Source: an uncultured Paracoccaceae bacterium (GTDB lineage Bacteria > Pseudomonadota > Alphaproteobacteria > Rhodobacterales > Rhodobacteraceae). Taken from it: a stretch of DNA of 15,709 bases. Position 1 is the stretch's first letter; each line of letters starts with the position of its first letter. This document shows, piece by piece, positions 5,701 to 12,267 of this stretch. Both the position numbers and the translations under genes were made by a program. The stretch lies in contig CALBSG010000170.1 in assembly GCA_937927675.1 (NCBI GenBank), positions 1-15,709 of the forward strand, read 5' to 3'. The notes beneath the pieces were generated by a model. That model worked only from the letters and a program-made list of their open reading frames with translations, searched no databases and was not told where the DNA came from.

Positions 5701-8555
5701 CCCAGCCAAAGATCAATTTGTCGCCCAAGGTATCGGACGAGATCCGCCGCACCACCTGCTACATGTGCGCCTGCCGCTGCGGCATCAATGTGCATATGAC
5801 CTCGGGCAAGGTCAGCTACATCGAAGGCAACCGCGACCATCCGATCAACAAGGGCGTGCTGTGTGCCAAAGGTGCCTCGGGCATCATGCAGGTCACGGCC
5901 CCCAGCCGCTTGCGTGCGCCGCTAAAGCGGGTGGGGCCGCGCGGATCCGGAGCCTTCGAGGAGATCAGTTGGGACGAGGCGCTGGATCTGGCGGTTTCGT
6001 GGATGAAACCCCTGCGCGACACCGCACCCGAGAAATTCGCCTTCTTTACCGGGCGCGATCAATCGCAATCGCTCACCGGTTGGTGGGCGCAGATGTTCGG
6101 CACGCCGAATTACGCCGCCCATGGCGGGTTTTGCTCGGTCAACATGGCGGCGGGCGGGATTTACACCATCGGCGGCGCTTTTTGGGAATTCGGCCAGCCC
6201 GACTGGGACCGTACCAAGCTTTTCGTGCTGTTCGGCGTGGCCGAAGATCATGACAGCAACCCGATCAAGATTGGGCTTGGCAAGCTGAAGGCGCGCGGCG
6301 GGCGGGTGATCGGCGTGAACCCGATCCGGTCTGGCTATAATGCGGTGGCCGATGAGTGGTTCGGCATCACACCCGGCACCGATGGGCTGTTGATCCTGTC
6401 CCTCATCCACTGTCTGCTGGAAGCGGGCAAAGTGGACCTGAGCTACCTTGCCCAGTTCACCAACGCGCCTTTGCTGGTGGTGGAAAAAGGCCCGGACAAG
6501 GGCATGATCCTGAAGAATGCCGAAAGCCAGCCTTTCGTGATTGACCGCCGCACCGGCCAACCCGCCCCGTGGGATGGCAAGGGCGTGGAGCCGGACCTTG
6601 GGGCCAAATACAAGGGCAACCGCACGGTGTTTCAGCATATGGCCGAGCGCTATCTGTCGCCCGACTATGCGCCCGAGGCGGTGGCCGCGCGTTGCGGCAT
6701 CCCCGCGGCCCGCATCCGCAGTCTTGCCGCCGAACTGGCGCGGGTGGCCTTTGATGAGGCATTTGAACTGCCGCAGGAATGGACTGACTTCCGAGGGAAC
6801 CATCACAGCTCCATGCCGGGCCGCCCGGTCAGCTTCCACGCCATGCGTGGGATTTCGGCCCATTCCAACGGCTTCCAGACCGCCCGCGCCCTGCATCTGT
6901 TGCAGATCGTGCTTGGCACGGTCGAGGTGCCGGGGGGCTATCGTCTGAAGCCGCCCTATCCGAAACCCGTAGAGGCGCACCCGACACCGCATGCGATTGC
7001 GACGGCGGGCAAGCCCTTGCCCGGCCCGCATCTGGGCTATGTGCGCGGGCCGGACCAATTGGCGGTGGATGCCGCGGGCAATCCCCTGCGCATCGACAAG
7101 GCGTTCTCCTGGGAAAACCCGTTCTCGGCCCATGGGCTGATGCACATGCTGATCCCCAATGCCCATGCGGGCGACCCCTACCGCATCGACACGCTGTTTT
7201 TGTACATGGCGAACATGGCGTGGAACTCGTCGATGAACACGTCGCGCGTGATGGAGATGCTGACCGACAAGGGGCCGGATGGGGAATATGTCATCCCGCG
7301 CATCATCTATTCCGATGCCTATGCTTCCGAGATGGTCGCCTATGCCGATCTGATCTTGCCCGACACCACCTATCTGGAACGGCACGATTGCATCAGTCTG
7401 TTGGATCGTCCGATCTCTGAGCCCGATGCGGCAGGCGACAGCATCCGCTGGCCGGTGGTGGAGCCGGACCGAGATGTGCGCTGCTTCCAGACCGTGCTTT
7501 TGGATCTTGGCGCGCGACTGGGCCTGCCCGGCATGGTGAACGACGATGGCAGCCCAAAGTTCGCCGATTACGCCGATTATATCACCAACCATCAGCGCCG
7601 CCCCGGTGTCGGCCCGCTGATCGGCTGGCGCGGTGACGGCAGCGAGGAGGGGCGCGGCGCGCCGAACCCCGAACAGCTTGATCGCTATATCGAAAACGGC
7701 GGGTTCTATCAGGCCCATGTGCCCGACGAGGCGGCGTTCTACAAACCGTGGAACGCGGCCTATCAGGATTGGGCGGTGAAGATCGGGCTTTACGAGACCC
7801 CGCAACCCTATCTGTTTTCGATCTGGTCCGAACCGATGCGCCGCTTTCAGGCGGCGGCCGAGGGGATTGGCCCCATCCAGCCGCCCGATCATCTGCGGGC
7901 GCGCTTGAAGCAGGCGATGGACCCACTGCCCAGCTGGTATCCGCCCTTTGGGGATGAGGAGGCGACGGGCTGGGGCTATCCCTTGCATGCGCTGACCCAG
8001 CGTCCGATGGACATGTATCACAGCTGGGGCACGCAGAACGCGTGGCTGCGCCAAATCCGCGGCACCAATTACCTTTATCTGCCAACCGATGTCTGGCAGG
8101 AGCATGGTTTCGCCGAGGGGGACTATGCGCGTGTCATCTCGCCCAATGGCGGCATCACGGTGCCTGTCGCGCATATGGCCGCGCTGAACCCCCGCACGAT
8201 CTGGACATGGAACGCCATCGGCAAGCGCAAGGGCGCTTGGGCGCTGGACGACGGTGCCAGCGAAGCGACGACCGGGTTCTTGTTGAACCACCTCATTTCG
8301 GAATGTCTGCCGGCCAAGGGCGACGGGCCTCGCTTGTCAAACTCTGACCCGGTGACGGGGCAGGCAGCTTGGTTTGATCTGCGGGTCAGAATCGAAAAGG
8401 TCGGGCCAAAGACGCAGTCGGAACCGGCCTTTGATCCGATCCCGCGTGTGGTGCCACCGGGCGAGGCGCGTGCCGCACCCTCCTCGGGCGCCTTTGGCTC
8501 CTCGTCAGAGAGCGCGCGAGGAGCGACGACGCGTAGCGGGGGAACAAAAGAATGA
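5697..8555 (+). CDS. soeA: Sulfite-oxidising enzyme, molybdopterin catalytic subunit
   Basis: This 952-residue member of the DMSO reductase/complex iron-sulfur molybdoenzyme family should oxidise sulfite to sulfate at a molybdenum bis-MGD site. An N-terminal [4Fe-4S] motif is formed by Cys21, Cys24, Cys28 and Cys56 (CYMCACRC, then LCAKG). A likely molybdenum-ligating cysteine is Cys146 in GGFCSVN. The C-terminal molydop-binding domain includes TNYLYLPTDVWQEHGFAEGDYARV. No twin-arginine or other signal peptide is present, so a cytoplasmic location is predicted, as in SoeABC of Allochromatium vinosum and unlike periplasmic Psr/Phs enzymes. GAGGGG (5689-5694) provides a close ribosome site; the start overlaps the ackA stop. 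The last ~30 residues are a low-complexity Ala/Ser/Gly/Arg tail. Sulfite as substrate is inferred from family and operon; polysulfide or thiosulfate reductase-like activity is the main alternative. Confidence 0.85.
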   Translation: MTQPKINLSPKVSDEIRRTTCYMCACRCGINVHMTSGKVSYIEGNRDHPINKGVLCAKGASGIMQVTAPSRLRAPLKRVGPRGSGAFEEISWDEALDLAVSWMKPLRDTAPEKFAFFTGRDQSQSLTGWWAQMFGTPNYAAHGGFCSVNMAAGGIYTIGGAFWEFGQPDWDRTKLFVLFGVAEDHDSNPIKIGLGKLKARGGRVIGVNPIRSGYNAVADEWFGITPGTDGLLILSLIHCLLEAGKVDLSYLAQFTNAPLLVVEKGPDKGMILKNAESQPFVIDRRTGQPAPWDGKGVEPDLGAKYKGNRTVFQHMAERYLSPDYAPEAVAARCGIPAARIRSLAAELARVAFDEAFELPQEWTDFRGNHHSSMPGRPVSFHAMRGISAHSNGFQTARALHLLQIVLGTVEVPGGYRLKPPYPKPVEAHPTPHAIATAGKPLPGPHLGYVRGPDQLAVDAAGNPLRIDKAFSWENPFSAHGLMHMLIPNAHAGDPYRIDTLFLYMANMAWNSSMNTSRVMEMLTDKGPDGEYVIPRIIYSDAYASEMVAYADLILPDTTYLERHDCISLLDRPISEPDAAGDSIRWPVVEPDRDVRCFQTVLLDLGARLGLPGMVNDDGSPKFADYADYITNHQRRPGVGPLIGWRGDGSEEGRGAPNPEQLDRYIENGGFYQAHVPDEAAFYKPWNAAYQDWAVKIGLYETPQPYLFSIWSEPMRRFQAAAEGIGPIQPPDHLRARLKQAMDPLPSWYPPFGDEEATGWGYPLHALTQRPMDMYHSWGTQNAWLRQIRGTNYLYLPTDVWQEHGFAEGDYARVISPNGGITVPVAHMAALNPRTIWTWNAIGKRKGAWALDDGASEATTGFLLNHLISECLPAKGDGPRLSNSDPVTGQAAWFDLRVRIEKVGPKTQSEPAFDPIPRVVPPGEARAAPSSGAFGSSSESARGATTRSGGTKE
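8497..8524 (+). repeat. 8-bp inverted repeat in the 3' end of soeA
   Basis: GCTCCTCG (8497-8504) and CGAGGAGC (8517-8524) are perfectly complementary around a 12-nt loop. A further CTCCTCG copy lies at 8480-8486, 18 nt upstream of the equivalent bases in the left arm. The hairpin encodes part of the soeA C-terminal tail and ends 13 nt before the GGGGGA (8538-8543) that precedes the soeB ATG. It may tune soeB translation or be a small inserted palindromic element. Confidence 0.6.
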
Positions 8556-9286
8556 CCTGTCTTCCAGCCAAGACCGACAAGAAACTGGGCCTCGCCATCG
8601 ACCTTGATACCTGCGTGGGCTGCAATGCCTGCGTGACGGCCTGCAAGGGGTGGAACGATCAGGGCTATGGCGCGCCCCTGTCGGATCAGAACCCCTATGG
8701 GGCCGATCCGTCTGGAACCTTCCTGAACCGAGTTCACAGCTATCAGGTGCAAGCCGTTGATACAGCGGCAGTAATCGTGAATCTTCCTCGGTCTTGCCTG
8801 CATTGCGAGGTGGCCCCTTGCGTTACCGTTTGCCCGACCGGGGCCAGCTATAAGCGGGTGGAAGACGGGATCGTTCTGGTCAATGAAGATGCCTGTATCG
8901 GGTGTGGCCTTTGCGCTTGGGCTTGTCCCTACGGCGCGCGGGAGTTGGACGCGGCGGCAGGGGTGATGAAGAAATGCACGCTCTGCGTTGACCGCATCTA
9001 CAATGAAAACCTGCCGGAGGAGGACCGTGAGCCAGCTTGCGTGCGGACATGCCCCACCGGTGCGCGGCATTTCGGTGATTTCGCCGACCCCGAAAGCAAG
9101 GTCAGTCAGCTGTCGCGCGCGCGGGGCGGGGTTGAACTGATGCCCGAGATGGGCACCAAACCGGTCAACCGCTATCTGCCGCCGCGCCCGAAAGACACGT
9201 TGCAGGCCAGTCCGCTCGCGCCGCTGTTGGATATCAAGGCCACGGGTTTTGCCGGTTGGCTGGACAAGATGTTGGGAAAAATCTGA
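8552..9286 (+). CDS. soeB: Sulfite-oxidising enzyme, iron-sulfur (four [4Fe-4S]) subunit
   Basis: This 244-residue DmsB/PsrB-type electron-transfer subunit shows four ferredoxin-like cysteine groups. They are Cys21/24/27/31 (CVGCNACVTAC), Cys82/85/90/94 (CLHCEVAPCVTVC), Cys115/118/121/125 (CIGCGLCAWAC) and Cys142/145/163/167 (CTLC, then CVRTC). That pattern supports four [4Fe-4S] clusters forming a wire between SoeA and the membrane subunit. No signal peptide is seen, in agreement with a cytoplasmic-facing complex. The start overlaps the soeA stop as ATGA, with GGGGGA 8 nt upstream; the end overlaps soeC as TGATG. Identity as SoeB follows from the subunit order and the xsc context; in isolation it would only be called a DMSO reductase beta-type protein. 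Confidence 0.87.
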   Translation: MTCLPAKTDKKLGLAIDLDTCVGCNACVTACKGWNDQGYGAPLSDQNPYGADPSGTFLNRVHSYQVQAVDTAAVIVNLPRSCLHCEVAPCVTVCPTGASYKRVEDGIVLVNEDACIGCGLCAWACPYGARELDAAAGVMKKCTLCVDRIYNENLPEEDREPACVRTCPTGARHFGDFADPESKVSQLSRARGGVELMPEMGTKPVNRYLPPRPKDTLQASPLAPLLDIKATGFAGWLDKMLGKI

Positions 9287-10152
9287 TGCATCCTGCCCCT
9301 TCCGTTCTGGTCTTTACCGTGCTGTCCGGTCTTGGTTTCGGCACTTTGGCCTTTCTGGCGTTATTTGCACATCTGTACGGTTTGCCTGCTTTGCTGCTTT
9401 GGGGGCTGGGCTATGGCTTTGCCATCGTCGGGCTATTGGCCTCGACCTTCCATCTGGGACACCCAGAGCGCGCGTGGCGGGCCTTTAGCCAATGGCGCAC
9501 AAGCTGGCTAAGCCGTGAGGGGATTGCGGCGGTCGCGACGCTGACCGTTCTGGCCCCGGTCGCGCTGTCGGATTGGCTGGAGCTTGGCTGGAGCCGCGCC
9601 CCCGCAACTCTGGGGGCCGCTTTGGCGCTGGTGACCATTGGCACCACCTCGATGATTTACACCCAGTTGAAAACCGTGCCGCGCTGGAACCATTGGACGA
9701 CCCCGGTGCAGTTCTTTGCCTTTGCTTTGGCCGGGGGGGCAATGCTGACCGGGCAGGGGATTGCGCCGCTAATGCTCGCGCTGCTTGCCCTCGCCGTGAT
9801 GGCGCATTGGCAGTACGGCGATCGCCGCTTTGCCGAGGTGGGGGCCAGCATGGGCAGCGCCACGGGGCTGGGGGCCTTGGGCAAGGTTTCGGTCTTTGAT
9901 CCGGCCCATACGGCGGGCAACTATCTGATGCGCGAAATGATTTTCGTGGTGGGGCGCAAACATGCCGCCAAACTTCGGGTGATCGCGCTGGTGCTGGCCT
10001 GTGTGATCCCGGCTTTGATCTTGGTGGTGTCTGCGCATCCCGTCGCCATCGGGGCGGCTGTGATGATCCATCTGATCGGGGCCTTTGCGGCCCGCTGGCT
10101 GTTCTTTGCCGAGGCCGAACATGTCGTGGGGCTTTATTATGGCAAGCGATAG
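9286..10152 (+). CDS. soeC: Sulfite-oxidising enzyme, DmsC-type membrane anchor
   Basis: This is a 288-residue hydrophobic protein with about eight predicted membrane helices, resembling the DmsC/SoeC anchor family. Features include HLGHPERAWRAFSQWRTSWLSREG near residue 60, typical of DmsC-like anchors, and a C-terminal GLYYGKR. Its role is to hold SoeAB to the inner membrane and pass electrons from sulfite to quinone. The ATG at 9286 overlaps the soeB TGA (9284-9286) as TGATG. A TTG ten codons earlier in the same frame would add MAGQDVGKNL, and I rejected it as an overlap artefact. It is the last gene of the operon and is followed by a convergent methylase gene after 38 nt. Confidence 0.87.
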   Translation: MHPAPSVLVFTVLSGLGFGTLAFLALFAHLYGLPALLLWGLGYGFAIVGLLASTFHLGHPERAWRAFSQWRTSWLSREGIAAVATLTVLAPVALSDWLELGWSRAPATLGAALALVTIGTTSMIYTQLKTVPRWNHWTTPVQFFAFALAGGAMLTGQGIAPLMLALLALAVMAHWQYGDRRFAEVGASMGSATGLGALGKVSVFDPAHTAGNYLMREMIFVVGRKHAAKLRVIALVLACVIPALILVVSAHPVAIGAAVMIHLIGAFAARWLFFAEAEHVVGLYYGKR

Positions 10153-10175
10153 CGCGCGTCTGGTTCATCCGCGCT
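10151..10175. terminator. Weak hairpin between convergent soeC and methylase genes
   Basis: AGCGCG (10151-10156) pairs with CGCGCT (10170-10175) around a 13-nt loop in the 38-nt gap between two convergent genes. Neither side has a T run, so termination here is only suggested by position. Confidence 0.25.
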
Positions 10176-10190
10176 TGACGCACGCACGCT

Positions 10191-11057
10191 CTAATACGTC
10201 AGCAAAAGCCGGTCTGTGACCTCTTCGGTCTCTAGTGTCTGCCCTGCCATCTGAAAGCGGCGCAGCATTGAACGGCCGAGGCTGAGACGGATCTCACGGG
10301 CAAAAAGCCCCGGCGGCAAGTCAAGATCAAGCAGCGTCCTGCTGGATTTCTTGCTGCCATCCAGGGAAAGGGCGACATGCACCCCCCGCGCCTTGGCCCG
10401 CGCAATGGCCTCGAAAAGGTCAGGCAGGTGAAAGGCTTGGGCGCCGTAAAGGATGGTCTGGGAAAAGCTGTAAGGCGGGTCGCAATAGATCAGATCGCCG
10501 GGGGCCGCCCGCTCCATTGCCTCGCGGTAATCCATCTGCGCGAACTCAGCGCCGCGCATCCGGGGGCGCCAAAGATCGACGCGCCGGGCAAAGGCGGCAG
10601 GTGGCATGACAGGATGGCTGCCGCAGGGCGTCGACATATAGCCGTTCGACTTGCGAAACCTCACCACGCCGCCATAGCAGGCGCGGCACAGAAACAGGAA
10701 ATCGGCCCCGTTCGGCGCGGCATTGAACCGGGCCTTGATCGTCTCATAGACCGTGACCCGATTCCCTGCCTGAAACTGTGTCCAGCGAGTGGCATACCAG
10801 TCTTTCAACAGGTCAGGATTGGACGAAAGCGTTTGCCAAATCTCGATCAGGGGGGCGTAAATGTCAGTGCCGCGCGCCCGCTCTGGCGCCAGAACCGCCA
10901 TGACCCCGGCCGCGCCCAGAAAGGGTTCGTGATAGGTCCCAAAATGCAGCGGGAAATGCGCGATGATCTGGTGCGCGATCTTCTGCTTGCTGCCGATCCA
11001 TTTCAGAAGCTGAGTCTTGAAGGGGTGCGGGGCGGGGTAAAATTCTTCCTGAGCCAT
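10191..11057 (-). CDS. Dam-type (D12 class) DNA N6-adenine methyltransferase
   Basis: This 288-residue protein has the order of motifs expected of Dam/D12 adenine methyltransferases. LLKWIGSKQKIA (residues 17-28) is the N-terminal SAM-binding segment, HEPFLGAAGV the FxGxG-like motif, a target-recognition middle region follows, and the catalytic DPPY lies at residues 193-196 (CDPPYS). It would methylate adenine in a short DNA site; GATC is the family default but cannot be read from this sequence. No restriction endonuclease or other methylase lies beside it, so it appears solitary. The regulatory adenine methylase of Alphaproteobacteria is normally CcrM (GANTC), so a Dam-type gene here may be phage- or island-derived. 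It lies 176 nt downstream of the tRNA-Asn 3' end and converges on soeC. The ATG at 11055-11057 has no clear Shine-Dalgarno. Confidence 0.88.
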   Translation of the reverse strand: MAQEEFYPAPHPFKTQLLKWIGSKQKIAHQIIAHFPLHFGTYHEPFLGAAGVMAVLAPERARGTDIYAPLIEIWQTLSSNPDLLKDWYATRWTQFQAGNRVTVYETIKARFNAAPNGADFLFLCRACYGGVVRFRKSNGYMSTPCGSHPVMPPAAFARRVDLWRPRMRGAEFAQMDYREAMERAAPGDLIYCDPPYSFSQTILYGAQAFHLPDLFEAIARAKARGVHVALSLDGSKKSSRTLLDLDLPPGLFAREIRLSLGRSMLRRFQMAGQTLETEEVTDRLLLTY

Positions 11058-11233
11058 GCCGCGGAGATCGCTTCCATCTGAAAGAGGTTAACCAAATTTT
11101 GCATATACATGGTTCAGTTAAGCGCAGTTGCCAAGCGGCGGCTGCTAAACTTTGCAAACTTTTGATGTCTGTGAAGGGCCTAGATTCTGGCAGATGTGTT
11201 TGCCAATCGGCCCTAGAGGTTTAGAGGGAAGAT
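11058..11233 (-). other. Spacer between methylase gene and tRNA-Asn
   Basis: This 176-nt gap is noticeably AT-richer around 11088-11120 (AACCAAATTTTGCATATACA on the + strand), the likely promoter area of the methylase gene on the - strand. I could not fit a convincing -35/-10 pair. Weak inverted repeats are present: CCAATC (11203-11208) with GATTGG (11231-11236), and TGGCA (11189-11193) with TGCCA (11201-11205). They may help terminate or process the tRNA transcript. No small gene or att-like duplication was seen. Confidence 0.35.
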
Positions 11234-11308
11234 TGGCTCCGGCGGTAGGGATCGAACCTACGGCCAGCTGATTAACAGTCAGCTGCTCTACCGCTGAGCT
11301 ACGCCGGA
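11234..11308 (-). tRNA. tRNA-Asn (anticodon GUU)
   Basis: The 75-nt - strand gene folds as a complete cloverleaf. The acceptor stem TCCGGCG pairs with CGCCGGA, the discriminator base is G and the CCA is encoded (11234-11236). The D-arm is GCTC..GAGC, and the anticodon stem GCTGA/TCAGC holds loop CTGTTAA with anticodon GTT at + strand 11274-11276. The T-arm has GGTTCGATCCC. GUU assigns asparagine. The gene reads toward the methylase, so elements integrating at its 3' end would sit on that side. Confidence 0.97.
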
Positions 11309-11319
11309 ACACGAGGGGG

Positions 11320-11348
11320 TCTATAGCAATGGAGTTTTCTGGCGGCAA
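11320..11348 (-). promoter_or_regulatory. Sigma-70 promoter of tRNA-Asn
   Basis: On the - strand, TTGCCG (11348-11343) is separated by exactly 17 nt from TATAGA (11325-11320). It is followed by a C-rich discriminator (CCCCCTC) and then the tRNA 5' end at 11308. The spacing, the position about 12 nt before the tRNA and the GC-rich discriminator are typical of stable-RNA promoters under stringent control. Confidence 0.75.
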
Positions 11349-11388
11349 GGGGGATTGCGACGGAAATCTGGAAAAACTTTGCGCCGGG

Positions 11389-12249
11389 TCAGGGCGCGGT
11401 GAACCGGGTCTGTGCGGTGATCTCCCCTTCGGGGATGGCAAGGTTTCTTGTCGTCAGATCAATAAGATGGGCCAGGACATTGCGGGCCGCAGCCGGAAGA
11501 AGCGCCGGGGCGGTGTCTGTGTAAAGCCGCGCGGCCAATTCGGTCGCGGTTCCGGGGGTTTGGGCCAGGGTGGAGCGGATCTGCGCTTCGCGCGCCCGGC
11601 GGTGGGTGGCAAGTTCACTCAGGCGTTGCGCGACATCGTCCACGGCCGGGCCATGGCCGGGCAGCATCTGGCGCCAGCCCCGTGCGGCCAGCTTTTCCAG
11701 CGAGGCCATATAGGCGCCCATATCGCCATCGGGCGGCGAGACGAGCGTTGTGGCCCAGCCCATGGCATGATCCCCGGAAAAGAGTTGCCCGTCGCAGGCA
11801 AAGGCCAGATGCCCGCCCATATGGCCGGGGGTGTGGATCGTTTCGATCTCCAGCCCGCCAAGTGTCAGAACCTGCCCATCGGCCAGCCGATGGTTGGGGG
11901 CAAAGGTAGAATCAATCCCTTCACCGCCGCCGCGCAGCCCTTGGTCGGCAAGACGCTGCATCAGGGCAGAGCGGCCCTCCTCGGCGCGACCAAAGGCATA
12001 GACGGGCGCGCCCGTCGCTTGGGCCAGACGCGGCACCAGCGCAGAGTGGTCCAGATGGGCATGGGTGACGAGAATCGCGGCAATTTCTTCGCCGGGGTCC
12101 AGCGCCGCCAGCAGGGCGGCAAGATGGTTCGCATCATCTGGGCCGGGGTCGATCACCGCCACCTGACCTTGGCCCAAGAGCCAACTGTTGGTGCCGGTGC
12201 CAGTCATCGCCGAGGGGTTGGCCGCCCTGACATGCCTTAGCCGACCCAT
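11389..12249 (-). CDS. MBL-fold metallo-hydrolase (LACTB2-like)
   Basis: This 286-residue metallo-beta-lactamase-fold hydrolase has all metal-binding motifs. THAHLDH places His63, His65, Asp67 and His68; His143 is in TPGHMGG, Asp160 in FSGDH and His199 in LPGHGP, consistent with a two-metal site. The C-terminal third (about residues 215-275, RRAREAQIRSTL onward) matches a small winged-helix tail as in the LACTB2 branch. The N-terminal RAANPSAMTGTGTNSWLL fits that branch and supports ATG 12247-12249 as the start. The same open frame runs on for 365 codons antisense to the histidine kinase gene; that extension is not protein-like and is excluded. Members include ribonuclease-like and thioesterase/hydrolase enzymes, so the substrate is unknown. 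Confidence 0.87.
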   Translation of the reverse strand: MGRLRHVRAANPSAMTGTGTNSWLLGQGQVAVIDPGPDDANHLAALLAALDPGEEIAAILVTHAHLDHSALVPRLAQATGAPVYAFGRAEEGRSALMQRLADQGLRGGGEGIDSTFAPNHRLADGQVLTLGGLEIETIHTPGHMGGHLAFACDGQLFSGDHAMGWATTLVSPPDGDMGAYMASLEKLAARGWRQMLPGHGPAVDDVAQRLSELATHRRAREAQIRSTLAQTPGTATELAARLYTDTAPALLPAAARNVLAHLIDLTTRNLAIPEGEITAQTRFTAP

Positions 12250-12267
12250 TCCCGGCCCTTTCTTCTT

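Noticed and set aside
5922..8291. 789-codon - strand open frame inside soeA
   Set aside because: It is a shadow of the + strand molybdoenzyme: the frame is open from GC skew at codon positions and has no recognisable domains, whereas SoeA has its Fe-S and molybdenum-site motifs intact.
9256..9285. TTG start giving ten extra residues on SoeC
   Set aside because: The ATG at 9286 overlaps the soeB stop in the TGATG arrangement used by coupled genes, and the extension lies fully in soeB coding sequence.
5697..10152. Polysulfide, thiosulfate or DMSO reductase identity for the molybdoenzyme operon
   Set aside because: The catalytic subunit lacks a Tat signal and is coupled to Xsc, which makes sulfite; both favour the cytoplasmic sulfite oxidase SoeABC, though the reductase families are related.
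10377..11081. 234-codon + strand open frame antisense to the methylase
   Set aside because: It has no domain features and a composition typical of antisense reading of a GC-rich gene; the - strand has a motif-complete Dam-type enzyme.
10191..11308. Complete genomic island or prophage at the tRNA-Asn
   Set aside because: Only the methylase lies between the tRNA and soeC; no integrase, no second copy of the tRNA 3' end and no other phage genes are present, so only a remnant can be suspected.
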